Positions 52,064-59,744 of a stretch of DNA of 64,000 nt are shown here, piece after piece. The DNA is from Nocardioides humilatus (GTDB lineage Bacteria > Actinomycetota > Actinomycetes > Propionibacteriales > Nocardioidaceae), in assembly GCF_008373755.1 (NCBI RefSeq), contig NZ_VUJV01000002.1, positions 167,920 through 231,919 of the forward strand. Reading direction: 5' to 3'. The position numbers were made by a program, and so were the translations under genes. Within the stretch, counting starts at the first letter, position 1. Each line of letters opens with the position of its first letter. The notes under the pieces are model-generated. The model worked only from the letters and a program-made list of their open reading frames with translations. It was not told the origin of the DNA and made no database searches.

Positions 52064-52981
52064 ATGCGGGAAGAGGTCTCGACCTCCTCGCCTGTCGGCG
52101 CGCTGGATCAGCTGGCGCTCGATCTGGTGGATCTGCGCGCCGCAGCGGGCAACCCGTCGTACGCCGAGATCGTGCTGCGGATCGACCGGCAACGCCGCGA
52201 GCGCGGAGTGCCGGCCGACGAAGCACGACCGGGCCGGACGACGGTCTACGACGCGTTCCGCGCGGGGCGCCGTCGGGTGGATGTCGACCTGGTCGTCGAG
52301 ATCGTGCGAGCGCTCGGCGCCGACGAGGGCGACGTGGCTGCGTGGGCCGAACGGTGCCGCGCATCAGCGGCACCGCCTCCTCCGGGTCCGGCAGAGGTGG
52401 CACCGCCTCCTGGCCCCGTCGTGGCGCGCGTCGGCACACCGGCACGTCTCGCCACACTCCTGGTCTGCTCGCTCGCGCTCAACCTGGTCGGTCGGATCCT
52501 GGTCAACGTCCTCGACCTCCCGCTCCACCTGGACATGACCGGCACCGCGATCACCGCAGTGGTCGCCGGCCCGTGGTGGGGTGCGCTCGTCGGTGTCGCG
52601 ACCAACGGCGTCGGCGCGTTCGTCAGTGGGCCGGCCTCGTTGCCGTTCGCCCTGGTCAACGTGGCCGGCGCGCTCGTGTGGGGCTACGGCGTGCGCCGCT
52701 ACCGCATGGCCGATTCTGTGGCGCGGTTCTTCGCACTCAACCTCGCGGTCGCGACTGCGTGCTCACTGGTCGCCGTACCGATCATCTGGGTCATGTTCGG
52801 CGGTGAGGTCGGGTTCGGTCAGGACGCCGTCACCGAGAAGGTGCTGTCGTTCACGCACGTGATGGTGGTGGCGGTCTTCGTCTCCAACCTGCTCATCTCC
52901 GTCCTCGACAAGATGATCTCCGGTTTCATCGCGCTGGCCGTCCTCGATCAGTCGAGATCCAGGACTCCCGCCGCGCGCTGA
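52064..52981 (+). CDS. HTH domain fused to ECF-transporter S-component-like membrane domain
   Basis: 305 residues. Residues about 10-95 resemble the XRE-like N-terminal domain of many actinobacterial regulators (LALDLVDLRAAAGNPSYAEI, GRTTVYDAFRAGRRRVDVDLVVEIVRALG), followed by a proline linker (PPPPGPAEVAPPPGP). Residues about 125-295 form about six transmembrane helices with DMTGTAITAVVAGPWWGALVGVATN, which matches the substrate-binding S components of ECF vitamin transporters. No ECF ATPase or T component lies nearby. A membrane-bound DNA-binding sensor is a reasonable guess; an S component with an odd tail is the alternative. Confidence 0.7.
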   Translation: MREEVSTSSPVGALDQLALDLVDLRAAAGNPSYAEIVLRIDRQRRERGVPADEARPGRTTVYDAFRAGRRRVDVDLVVEIVRALGADEGDVAAWAERCRASAAPPPPGPAEVAPPPGPVVARVGTPARLATLLVCSLALNLVGRILVNVLDLPLHLDMTGTAITAVVAGPWWGALVGVATNGVGAFVSGPASLPFALVNVAGALVWGYGVRRYRMADSVARFFALNLAVATACSLVAVPIIWVMFGGEVGFGQDAVTEKVLSFTHVMVVAVFVSNLLISVLDKMISGFIALAVLDQSRSRTPAAR

Positions 52982-53027
52982 AGCGGCGTACCGTCGAAAG
53001 CACTGGGGGCGACGAAGGGAGACCGAC

Positions 53028-53213
53028 GTGAGCGACACCCAGTACGTGTTGTGGTTCATCGGCATGGCTTTCGTGATCGCATCGCTGCTCTCGTTCGGAG
53101 TGCTAACGATGTCGGGGTCACTGCACCGGCGTGAGGATCACGCGACGATCCATGCGCACCCGCGCCATGCGGAGCACCACCACTGGTACGACCGCTTCCA
53201 CCACGCAGCCTGA
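53028..53213 (+). CDS. Mini membrane protein, paralogue 1
   Basis: 61 residues: one transmembrane helix (about 6-30) starting QYVLWFIGMAFVIA, then MSGSLHRRED and a histidine-rich tail (HAHPRHAEHHHWYDRFHHAA). GTG start with GAAGGGAG upstream. It is clearly related to the protein at 53334 (YVxWFxGMA and LTMSGS/LVMSGT). The histidines could bind metal. Family not recognised. Confidence 0.65.
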   Translation: MSDTQYVLWFIGMAFVIASLLSFGVLTMSGSLHRREDHATIHAHPRHAEHHHWYDRFHHAA

Positions 53214-53239
53214 GTCCGCCCCGGCCGCGTCGCAGACGC

Positions 53240-53254
53240 GGGCCATAAGTCCTG
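53240..53254 (+). promoter_or_regulatory. DosR-like box upstream of the second mini membrane protein gene
   Basis: GGGCCATAAGTCCTG agrees with the DosR/DevR dyad core GGGACTWWAGTCCCS at 12 or 13 of 15 positions. It lies about 80 bases before the ATG at 53334. A -10-like TAGCGT (about 53299-53304) lies between. Suggestive only. Confidence 0.3.
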
Positions 53255-53333
53255 TCGGCCCGTGTCCTTCGTGCCTGCCCGCCTGATCGCGAGGCGCCTA
53301 GCGTCGACAGCGAGCTAGGGAAAGGAGCGCGAG

Positions 53334-53534
53334 ATGAGCGCTGATCTGTACGTCGTGTGGTTCGCCGGGATGGCCGTCATGATCTTGCTGATCCTCGGCA
53401 CGGGCACGCTGGTGATGTCGGGGACGATCGGTCGGAAGCGTCGCTCCTCGACCCGTGCCGTGATCGCTCGCCGGCTCGTCGCCCACGAGGGCGGTCGCCA
53501 CCAGGAGCCCGATCCCGTCGACCACGCCGCCTGA
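53334..53534 (+). CDS. Mini membrane protein, paralogue 2
   Basis: 66 residues: one transmembrane helix (about 6-30) starting LYVVWFAGMAVMIL, then LVMSGTIGRKRRS and a tail ending DHAA. The ATG has GGAAAGGAG upstream. It is a tandem paralogue of the protein at 53028 with a divergent tail. Both have their own ribosome binding site and a gap of 120 bases between them. Confidence 0.65.
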   Translation: MSADLYVVWFAGMAVMILLILGTGTLVMSGTIGRKRRSSTRAVIARRLVAHEGGRHQEPDPVDHAA

Positions 53535-53552
53535 GGCAAGCCTGGAGGGCAC

Positions 53553-54026
53553 TCAGTGCCCGGGTCGTCCCCGGATCGCGACCGGCTTGCCGGCGTACGC
53601 CGCCATGTCGTCGCGGACCTCGTCGGTCAGCGGCCAGGACCGGCCCGCGACGTTGTCCCACAGCACCATCGTGGTCTCGGCGACGATCGCCGGGGCGTGG
53701 TCGGGGGCGACGCGCAGCTCTGAGGCGACGCTGAACGACGAGCCGCCGATGTGGCTGACCCACATCCGCACGAGGAAGGGCTGGAAGGCCACGAACCGCA
53801 TCTCGGCGTGGTAGTCGACGCGTTGCGCGCCGACCAACTCACTGACCTCGAGAGGTACGGCGCGCAGCAGGCCGGGACGGTCACCAGCAAGGGGCGCCGG
53901 CGCGTGACGCAGGAAGAGGAGCCGAGCCTCGTCGAGCACGCGGATCGCCTCGACGTTGTCGACATGCCCGCCGAGGTTGACGTCGCGCAACCGCGCCTGG
54001 ATCTCGCACTCGAACACGTCGCCCAT
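53553..54026 (-). CDS. Hotdog-fold acyl-CoA thioesterase
   Basis: 157 residues of the 4HBT/FatB-like hotdog fold. RLRDVNLGGHVDNVEAIRVLDEARL near the N-terminus is the family active-site stretch, with the aspartate and the helix after it. The C-terminal half has beta strands such as FSVASELRVA. It would hydrolyse an acyl-CoA whose identity is unknown. The start ATG 54026 lies 42 bases from the start of the divergent exporter gene; the longer open frame is antisense to that gene. Confidence 0.8.
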   Translation of the reverse strand: MGDVFECEIQARLRDVNLGGHVDNVEAIRVLDEARLLFLRHAPAPLAGDRPGLLRAVPLEVSELVGAQRVDYHAEMRFVAFQPFLVRMWVSHIGGSSFSVASELRVAPDHAPAIVAETTMVLWDNVAGRSWPLTDEVRDDMAAYAGKPVAIRGRPGH

Positions 54027-54068
54027 GCGGGCATCCTCGCAGGCGCGGTTGTGGGGGAGACTCCTGAC

Positions 54069-55439
54069 GTGGCACGAGCAGCATCCGAGACCTCCGAACC
54101 CCGCGAGATCGCGGCGACGCTGGATCTTGCGCTGCGGATCGGCGAGCTCCTGCTCTCGTCCGGTGCCGGCGCGAGTGACGTCAGCGCGGCGATGGGCAAC
54201 GTCGCTCGCGCGTGCGGGATCCGCGGCTGTACGGCGGACGTCACCTTCACCCGGCTCACGATGAGCCAGCAGTCGTCGGCGGAGCAGCCGGCCCTGATCC
54301 AGTTCCGGGACGTGCGCTACCGCGACCTCGACTACGGCCACCTGACCGCCGTCGACCACCTGCTGGCCGACCTGGCATCGGGCGAGCTCGACCGTGAGGG
54401 AGCCGCCGCCCGGCTCAACCGGATCACGTCGACCGGCCACTCCCGCCCGCGTTGGTCGGTAAGCCTCTCGCTCGGTGTCATGGGGGTGGGGATCGGGCTC
54501 GTCCTCGGCGGCGACTGGTTGGTGATCCTGATCGCCGCGCTGGCGGCCGTGATGGTCGAGCAGTTGCAGCGTCAGATGGGGCGGCGCAGGCTGCCCGCGT
54601 TCTACCAACAGGTGGCGGGCGGACTCCTCGCCACCCTGCTCACCGTGGCGGTCGCCGCGACACCGGCGGACGCCTCACCGAGCCTGATCATCTCCTCCAG
54701 CATCGTGCTCCTGCTCGCCGGCGTGAACTTCCTCGGTGCGGTCCAGGACGCGCTCACCGGCTTCCCCGTCACGGCCGGTGCGCGGATCCTCGAGGCGTTC
54801 CTGGCGACAGCCGGGATCGTCGCCGGGGTGAGCGGGGGACTGGAGGTCGCGAAGCTCTTCGGCGTCGATCTCGGCGCCGTCGACCCGGGCGCCTACTCGG
54901 TCGCCGACCCGTTGACGATGGTCGTCGGCGGCGCGATCGCGTCCGCCGCTTTCGCCGGCGCCTGCTACGCCCCGTTGCGGTCGCTCGCACCGATCGGACT
55001 GGTGGCGGCGCTGGCGATCGGTGCCTACGCCATCGCCATCGACCGGGGCATCGGCATCGCGTGGTCCTCCGCCCTCGCCGCTCTTCTGCTCGGCCTGCTG
55101 AGCTATCCGACCGCGGTCCGCGCGCGGATCCCGGCGCTCGTGGTGGTCGCCGCCGGCATCGCACCGCTCCTGCCCGGGTTGTCGATCTACCGCGGGCTCA
55201 CCCTCCTGGCGACCGAAGCCGCCGACGGGCTTCTCGCCATGGTCACGGCCGCGGCGATCGCGATCGCCCTGAGCTCCGGCGCGATCCTCGGCGAATACCT
55301 CGCCCAGCCGATCAGGCGCGAGGCCCGTCGCCTCGAGGGGCGGCTGGCCGGTCCGCGACTCGTGGGGATGCACCGGGTCCGGCTCGCGCGCCGGCGTCGG
55401 TCGACAAAGGTGGATACGTCAACCAACCGACTAGACTGA
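54069..55439 (+). CDS. Threonine/serine exporter family protein (ThrE-like)
   Basis: 456 residues. The N-terminal part (about 15-250) is a DUF1212/ThrE domain with ELLLSSGAGASDVSAAM and CTADVTFTRLTMS, followed by five transmembrane helices. The C-terminal ThrE_2 half (about 270-430) adds five more helices (SALAALLLGLLSYP). Single-polypeptide ThrE of Corynebacterium exports threonine and serine. The GTG start 54069 is chosen because it begins the conserved domain and clears the divergent thioesterase start. Confidence 0.82.
   Translation: MARAASETSEPREIAATLDLALRIGELLLSSGAGASDVSAAMGNVARACGIRGCTADVTFTRLTMSQQSSAEQPALIQFRDVRYRDLDYGHLTAVDHLLADLASGELDREGAAARLNRITSTGHSRPRWSVSLSLGVMGVGIGLVLGGDWLVILIAALAAVMVEQLQRQMGRRRLPAFYQQVAGGLLATLLTVAVAATPADASPSLIISSSIVLLLAGVNFLGAVQDALTGFPVTAGARILEAFLATAGIVAGVSGGLEVAKLFGVDLGAVDPGAYSVADPLTMVVGGAIASAAFAGACYAPLRSLAPIGLVAALAIGAYAIAIDRGIGIAWSSALAALLLGLLSYPTAVRARIPALVVVAAGIAPLLPGLSIYRGLTLLATEAADGLLAMVTAAAIAIALSSGAILGEYLAQPIRREARRLEGRLAGPRLVGMHRVRLARRRRSTKVDTSTNRLD
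55432..55437 (+). promoter_or_regulatory. Leaderless -10 box (TAGACT) of the MarR gene
   Basis: TAGACT ends six bases before GTG 55444. It overlaps the stop region of the exporter gene. Confidence 0.5.
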
Positions 55440-55443
55440 GCGT

Positions 55444-55905
55444 GTGAACGACGCCCCGTGGCTCGACGAGGAGCAGCAGGAGGCCTGGCGCGCCTGGCTG
55501 GACGTCAACGCGCGCCTCTTTGCGCGGATGAGCCGAGAGCTGCAGGCCGCGAGCGGTCTGTCGCTGCAGGACTACGACGTCCTCGTCGCGCTGACGGACA
55601 CCCCCGACGCCAGCGTGCGGATGCGGGACCTCGGGCTGAACCTCCAGTGGGAGAAGAGCCGGTTGTCCAAGCACCTGGCGCGGATGATCGCGCGCGGCCT
55701 GGTCGCCCGGCGCGACTGCGCGGATGACCGCCGGGGCGCGTTCGTCGAGATCACCGAGGAGGGCCTGGCAGCGATCCGCGGGGCCGCGCCGGACCATGCC
55801 GCGCTCGTGCGCGAGGTGTTCTTCGACGGACTCGACCGCGACCAGGTCCGGGCGCTGACCGCGATCTGCGGCACCGTCCTCGAACGGCTCGACGAAGCGG
55901 ACTAA
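55444..55905 (+). CDS. MarR-family transcriptional regulator
   Basis: 153 residues. Winged helix in the middle (LQDYDVLVALTDTPDASVRMRDLGLNLQWEKSRLSKHLARMIARGLVARR, named here for layout only) and dimer helices at both ends. It may control the upstream exporter or the convergent steroid gene; no operator is evident to decide. The start codon GTG sits six bases after TAGACT. It overlaps the stop of the facing ketosteroid dehydrogenase gene by four bases. Confidence 0.87.
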   Translation: MNDAPWLDEEQQEAWRAWLDVNARLFARMSRELQAASGLSLQDYDVLVALTDTPDASVRMRDLGLNLQWEKSRLSKHLARMIARGLVARRDCADDRRGAFVEITEEGLAAIRGAAPDHAALVREVFFDGLDRDQVRALTAICGTVLERLDEAD

Positions 55906-57437
55906 CCCAGCAGGTCGCGCACCGCGAGCGAGGCGAAGGCCATCGCGGCACCGAGCGGAGCGCCGGGGCCGGGGTACTTGGAGCCGAACACGGATGCGAC
56001 CGAGTTGCTCGAGGCGTAGAGGCCCGGGATCGGCTCGCGCGTCCCGGCGTCGAGGACCCGGCCGGCCGCGTCCGTGACGAGCCCGCCCTTGGTCCCGAGG
56101 TCGGACAGCACGAACCGGGCTGCGAAGAACGGGCCCTGGTCGACCGGCGTCAGGGCCTTGTTGGGGCCGGTGCCGCCGGCGAAGAAGGTGTCGTACTCGT
56201 CCTCGCCGCGTCCGAAGTCCTCGTCGACGCCCGCCGCCGCGAACCCGTTGAACCGTTCGACGGTCGCCGAGAGCACCGCCGGGTCGACGTCGATGGCGGC
56301 GGCCAGGTCGGCGATGGTGTCGGCCTGGACCCAGGTGCCCGCCGCCAGGTGGTCGGCCGGGTCGCCTTCGGGCATCGCGATCGCGGGCAGTCGGCCGCCC
56401 TCGCGGGAGTCGAAGACGAACCACGACGGGATCCGCTCGGGAGCCTCGGCCATGATCCGGCCGAACCGGTCGTAGGGGAGGCACTCGTTGCCGTAGCGCT
56501 TCCCGGTCTGGTCGACCATCACGCCGCTGCGGAAGCCGAGCGTGAAAGTACCGCTCCCGTCGGGGTGCGCGAGGCCGGGGCAGAACCAGCCCTCGCCGGA
56601 GTAGTCCGTGAGCGCGCCGGCCTTCTCGCAGGCCGCGACGATGTCGCCGGTGTTGGTGCCCTTCGGCGCCATCGTCCACGCGGCGTCGCCAGGGGTGCCG
56701 TGCAGCGCGCGGAGCTCCGGGCTCCCCTCGTAGCCGCCGGCCGCCACGAGCACGCCGCGGGTAGCGGTGATCTCGGCGGGGCCCGCAGGGGTGTCGACGA
56801 CGACGCCAGTGACGCGCCCGGCGTCATCACGTCGTACGTCGACCACGTGGTGCTCGGTCGCGATCGTGCCGCCGTCGCGGACGACCATGGCCGCCAGCCG
56901 GGCGATCAGCGCCTGGCCGCCGGAGAGGGTCGATCGTCCAGCCGCACCGACCCGGTCGCGCTCGACCGGCGGCCGCAGCAGCGCCATGACGGCAGGGTCG
57001 AGCTGGTCGCGCTTGATCGATGCGGGCTGGATCGAGCGGCCCATCGGGACGCGGCCTGGGGCGTCGTAGTACTCCGAGAACGGGATCCACTCGAAGTCCA
57101 TCAGCTCGTCGGCCTCGAGCGCGGTGACGAGCTCGGGCGCGTGGGTGAGGAAGGCCTCGACCTTCGCGGTGTCGGGGTCCTCGAGCACTGCGCCGAGGTA
57201 GGACCGAGCCCCCTCGGTCGAGTCGGGCAGGCCGGCGCGCTGCTGCACCTCGCTGCCGGGCAACCAGCACGCACCGCCGGAGTACGCCGACGTGCCCCCG
57301 ATCAACGCCGTGCGCTCGAGCACGGCGACCGACAGCCCCGCCCTCACGGCGAGGGCGGCGGCGGTCATGGCGCCGCCTCCGGAGCCGACGACGACCAGGT
57401 CGTAGGTGGACTGCAGCGGGCCGGGCACAGTGGTCAC
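55902..57437 (-). CDS. kstD: 3-Ketosteroid dehydrogenase-type flavoprotein (KstD family)
   Basis: 511 residues, FAD_binding_2 family. VVVGSGGGAMTAAALAVRAGL is the FAD motif; GGTSAYSGGACWLPG, MGRSIQPAS and the C-terminal YPGPGAPLGAAMAFASLA match 3-ketosteroid delta1-dehydrogenases, including the conserved tyrosine of YPGPG. It would desaturate ring A of 3-ketosteroids during steroid or cholesterol breakdown. A delta4-(5alpha)-dehydrogenase is the main alternative. The GTG start is preceded by a leaderless TACAGT box overlapped by a perfect KstR motif, which supports a steroid role. No other steroid gene lies in the window. Confidence 0.85.
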   Translation of the reverse strand: MTTVPGPLQSTYDLVVVGSGGGAMTAAALAVRAGLSVAVLERTALIGGTSAYSGGACWLPGSEVQQRAGLPDSTEGARSYLGAVLEDPDTAKVEAFLTHAPELVTALEADELMDFEWIPFSEYYDAPGRVPMGRSIQPASIKRDQLDPAVMALLRPPVERDRVGAAGRSTLSGGQALIARLAAMVVRDGGTIATEHHVVDVRRDDAGRVTGVVVDTPAGPAEITATRGVLVAAGGYEGSPELRALHGTPGDAAWTMAPKGTNTGDIVAACEKAGALTDYSGEGWFCPGLAHPDGSGTFTLGFRSGVMVDQTGKRYGNECLPYDRFGRIMAEAPERIPSWFVFDSREGGRLPAIAMPEGDPADHLAAGTWVQADTIADLAAAIDVDPAVLSATVERFNGFAAAGVDEDFGRGEDEYDTFFAGGTGPNKALTPVDQGPFFAARFVLSDLGTKGGLVTDAAGRVLDAGTREPIPGLYASSNSVASVFGSKYPGPGAPLGAAMAFASLAVRDLLG

Positions 57438-57443
57438 GGCCCG

Positions 57444-57459
57444 ACTGTAACGTGTTCTA
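57444..57459 (-). promoter_or_regulatory. KstR box overlapping a leaderless -10 box
   Basis: On the minus strand TAGAACACGTTACA (57459-57446) matches the KstR consensus TnnAACnnGTTnnA at every fixed position. TACAGT (57449-57444) is the -10 box and ends six bases before GTG 57437, so the repressor would cover the promoter. Confidence 0.75.
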
Positions 57460-57476
57460 GTTCTGCCCCGGGAGGG

Positions 57477-58871
57477 TCAGTCGTCGGTGCAGTCGATCGG
57501 CGGGTCGGGGATGTCGTGCGTCCAGTTGTAGGTGCTGTGCGCGCGGACGGTCTGCCAACGGGCTGCGTACTGCTTGAACAGCGGCAGGCTCTTCACATTG
57601 AGCGTGACCTCGTCGCCGCGGGTCAACGAGCCGGTGGCCCAGTTGGCCGTCCCGGTCCAGACGCCGGCGTACTTCCGGTCGCGGCCGTAGGTGCCCTTGA
57701 TCGCGATGTTCTTCATGTGGGTGCGGGTGTTGACGCAGCCGTCGATGTCGCTGCTGTCCCACCGGCTGTCCCAGATCTCGAAGTTGCCCGACCGCGCAGC
57801 CCGCATCCGTCGCAGCAGGCCGCTGTCAGCGGCGCCGAAGATGACGTGGACCTTGCAGCCGTTGCGCGCGAGGGTGTGGATCCGGTCCCAGATGTAATTG
57901 CCGCGGTGGCCGTTCCACCAGAACTGCTGGATGTAGATCTGGGTCGGTCCGAAGTCGCTGGAGCACTTCACCTTGCGCAGGTCGACCATGAGCGGGTCAC
58001 GCTTCTTGCCGACGCCGACCATCGGGAAGAAGCGGGTCGTGTAGGGGCCGTCCTTGAGCTCGACGAGCTGGCGCCCGGCGTGCTTCTGGGCCGTCATCAA
58101 GCGGTGCATCTTGTCGACGAACTGGAAGGTCTTGGGCCGGTTCTTCATCGAGATGAGGTCGTTCCAGCCCGAGTTGATGCCGCCCGAGTTGAGGTTGGTG
58201 GAGGCGAACATCACGACGTTGTTGGCCGTGCCGAGGCTCGAGAACGCGTAGATCTTGGCGTGCATGTTGGCTTCTTCGCCGCCGCGACAGCTGCCCGAGC
58301 ACTGCAGGACGTAGCTGCCGTCGCGACCCCACGTCACCTCGCGGCCGAGGGGCTCGTGGATGCTCTGGCGCATCTCGGTCCCTCGCATCAAGGGGATGCC
58401 GTGACGGTCCGCCTTCGTGCGGAGGCCGCCGTTCTCGGCAGGGAGCGCACGGTTGCAGCGCCCGGCCCGCGGGTCGTTGTCGGCGACGCCGTTGTGGTCG
58501 GAGTCGCGCACGTTGTCGGCGTTGAGCGTGGTGACGATCCGGCGCAGCGGCTTGGAGACCACCGCGCGGTCGATGATCACCCGCACCGCGACACCACGGC
58601 GGCAGGCGCCGATGATCGCGTCGGCGCTCTTCTTCCGGTCGAAGAGGTAGGCAGCGATGATCAGCTGCGGGTGCGGGTCGCGCTTGGTCGGTCGGATCTT
58701 GCGGATCGCCGCCTCGACCTTCGCCACGATGTGCACGCGCTCACCGGCGGTGCCCCACGGGATGGGCGTGTTGAAGGTGGCCCCGCCCTCAGGCTCGTAG
58801 GCGCCGGCATGGGTGGCCGGAAGGAACGCCAACGGCAGCAGCATCGCCAGGAGCACGACGACTCGACGCAT
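57477..58871 (-). CDS. Secreted phospholipase D-like protein
   Basis: 464 residues. Signal peptide about 1-23 (ending THAGA). Two PLD-type half sites are visible: H204xK206 in NMHAKIYAFSS and H385xK387 in TRTHMKNIAIKG, each followed by a small-residue and Asn/Asp-rich stretch (STNLNSGG, GTANWATG). The spacing of the two halves is that of a bilobed PLD fold. It may be a phospholipase or a nuclease-like enzyme outside the cell. The mRNA leader has a hairpin that contains the ribosome binding site. It lies upstream of kstD on the same strand but with a separate kstD promoter. Confidence 0.82.
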   Translation of the reverse strand: MRRVVVLLAMLLPLAFLPATHAGAYEPEGGATFNTPIPWGTAGERVHIVAKVEAAIRKIRPTKRDPHPQLIIAAYLFDRKKSADAIIGACRRGVAVRVIIDRAVVSKPLRRIVTTLNADNVRDSDHNGVADNDPRAGRCNRALPAENGGLRTKADRHGIPLMRGTEMRQSIHEPLGREVTWGRDGSYVLQCSGSCRGGEEANMHAKIYAFSSLGTANNVVMFASTNLNSGGINSGWNDLISMKNRPKTFQFVDKMHRLMTAQKHAGRQLVELKDGPYTTRFFPMVGVGKKRDPLMVDLRKVKCSSDFGPTQIYIQQFWWNGHRGNYIWDRIHTLARNGCKVHVIFGAADSGLLRRMRAARSGNFEIWDSRWDSSDIDGCVNTRTHMKNIAIKGTYGRDRKYAGVWTGTANWATGSLTRGDEVTLNVKSLPLFKQYAARWQTVRAHSTYNWTHDIPDPPIDCTDD

Positions 58872-58881
58872 TGAACAAACT

Positions 58882-58903
58882 CCCCACGATTCGGATCGTG
58901 GGG
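58882..58903 (-). promoter_or_regulatory. Hairpin covering the ribosome binding site of the PLD gene
   Basis: CCCCACGAT and ATCGTGGGG form a perfect 9-bp stem around a 4-base loop. On the minus-strand RNA the right arm ends GUGGGG, and the next bases AG complete the GGGGAG ribosome binding site eight bases before the AUG at 58871. Pairing would hide most of that site. Confidence 0.6.
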
Positions 58904-59019
58904 GCGCATACCGCCACCCACGGGCACAGTGATCGTAACCGCCGATCCTCAACGTCCTGTCGCGGTTATCGAATTCGGTTCCCCGATCCTGTGACGGGTC
59001 GCACAACGCTCACCCGGAT

Positions 59020-59045
59020 TGGTCAGGTGGTCTGACCAGTACGAT
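59020..59045 (+). promoter_or_regulatory. FadR-type operator and leaderless promoter
   Basis: TGGTCAG and CTGACCA (59020-59026, 59032-59038) form a perfect 7-bp inverted repeat. Its right half contains TGGTCTGACCA (59028-59038), the GntR/FadR-subfamily consensus TGGTnnnACCA. TACGAT (59040-59045) is the -10 box, six bases before ATG 59052. A bound regulator would block the promoter. Its gene is not in this window. Confidence 0.6.
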
Positions 59046-59051
59046 GCCGCC

Positions 59052-59636
59052 ATGACTCAGCTCCCCGCCCTGCGCCTGCTCGGCCTGGTCCTGCTCGGGG
59101 CCGTGATCTCCCCGCTCGGCGACCACATCCACGTCGCGACCGGCACGACGGCGTACGACGAGATGTGGCTGCGCATCGGCGACAGCCCCCTCTGGTTCCC
59201 GCTCTTCGTGGGCATCAGCACGGCCGCGCTCGCCGAGACCCGGGTGCGCCTGGGCGGCGTGCGAGCAGCGGTGTCGACCCGCTGGGCCGTGGGCGGCGTC
59301 GCCGCGGTGATGGCGATGTATGCCGCCACCGGACTGCTTCGCGGGCAGCCCACCGCGCTCGGGGTCACCCTCATCGCGGGGCTGGCCATCGTCGTCTGGA
59401 GCGTGATCGGTGACGGCCGCGGCGCCGTGTGCGGCGTCGTCGCCGCCGTCACGGGTACGGCGACCGAGGCGATCCTGTCCGAGGCCGGCGTCTTCCACTA
59501 CGCCTCCGACAGCGACGGTCTCCTGGGTGTCGCCCCGTGGCTCCCGTTCCTCTACTTCACCTTCGGCGTCGTGGCTGCGGTCCTCGGCGAGGTGTCACGG
59601 TCTCGTAACGATCAGCCGGTGTCCTCTGGCGGTTGA
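59052..59636 (+). CDS. Integral membrane protein of unknown function
   Basis: 194 residues with about six hydrophobic helices. Notable polar residues within or beside membrane segments include the GDHIHVATGT motif early and FHYASDSDG late, which could form a metal or substrate site. I do not recognise the family. The ATG at 59052 is set by the TACGAT box six bases upstream. The gene is divergent from the PLD gene. Confidence 0.6.
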   Translation: MTQLPALRLLGLVLLGAVISPLGDHIHVATGTTAYDEMWLRIGDSPLWFPLFVGISTAALAETRVRLGGVRAAVSTRWAVGGVAAVMAMYAATGLLRGQPTALGVTLIAGLAIVVWSVIGDGRGAVCGVVAAVTGTATEAILSEAGVFHYASDSDGLLGVAPWLPFLYFTFGVVAAVLGEVSRSRNDQPVSSGG

Positions 59637-59744
59637 GCGACGCCGGGGGTCAACTGCCGCTTGGCAGTCTCGGGAGCTCGCCGCAATCCGGTGCCGAGAC
59701 GCCTGGGCGCAGATCGCGCTCGTCATCCCCATCCTGGAGGCACT

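Noticed and set aside
56349-58874. Plus-strand open frame of about 840 codons opposite kstD and the PLD gene
   Set aside because: Same antisense effect. Both minus-strand genes carry intact motifs and promoters, and this frame has none.
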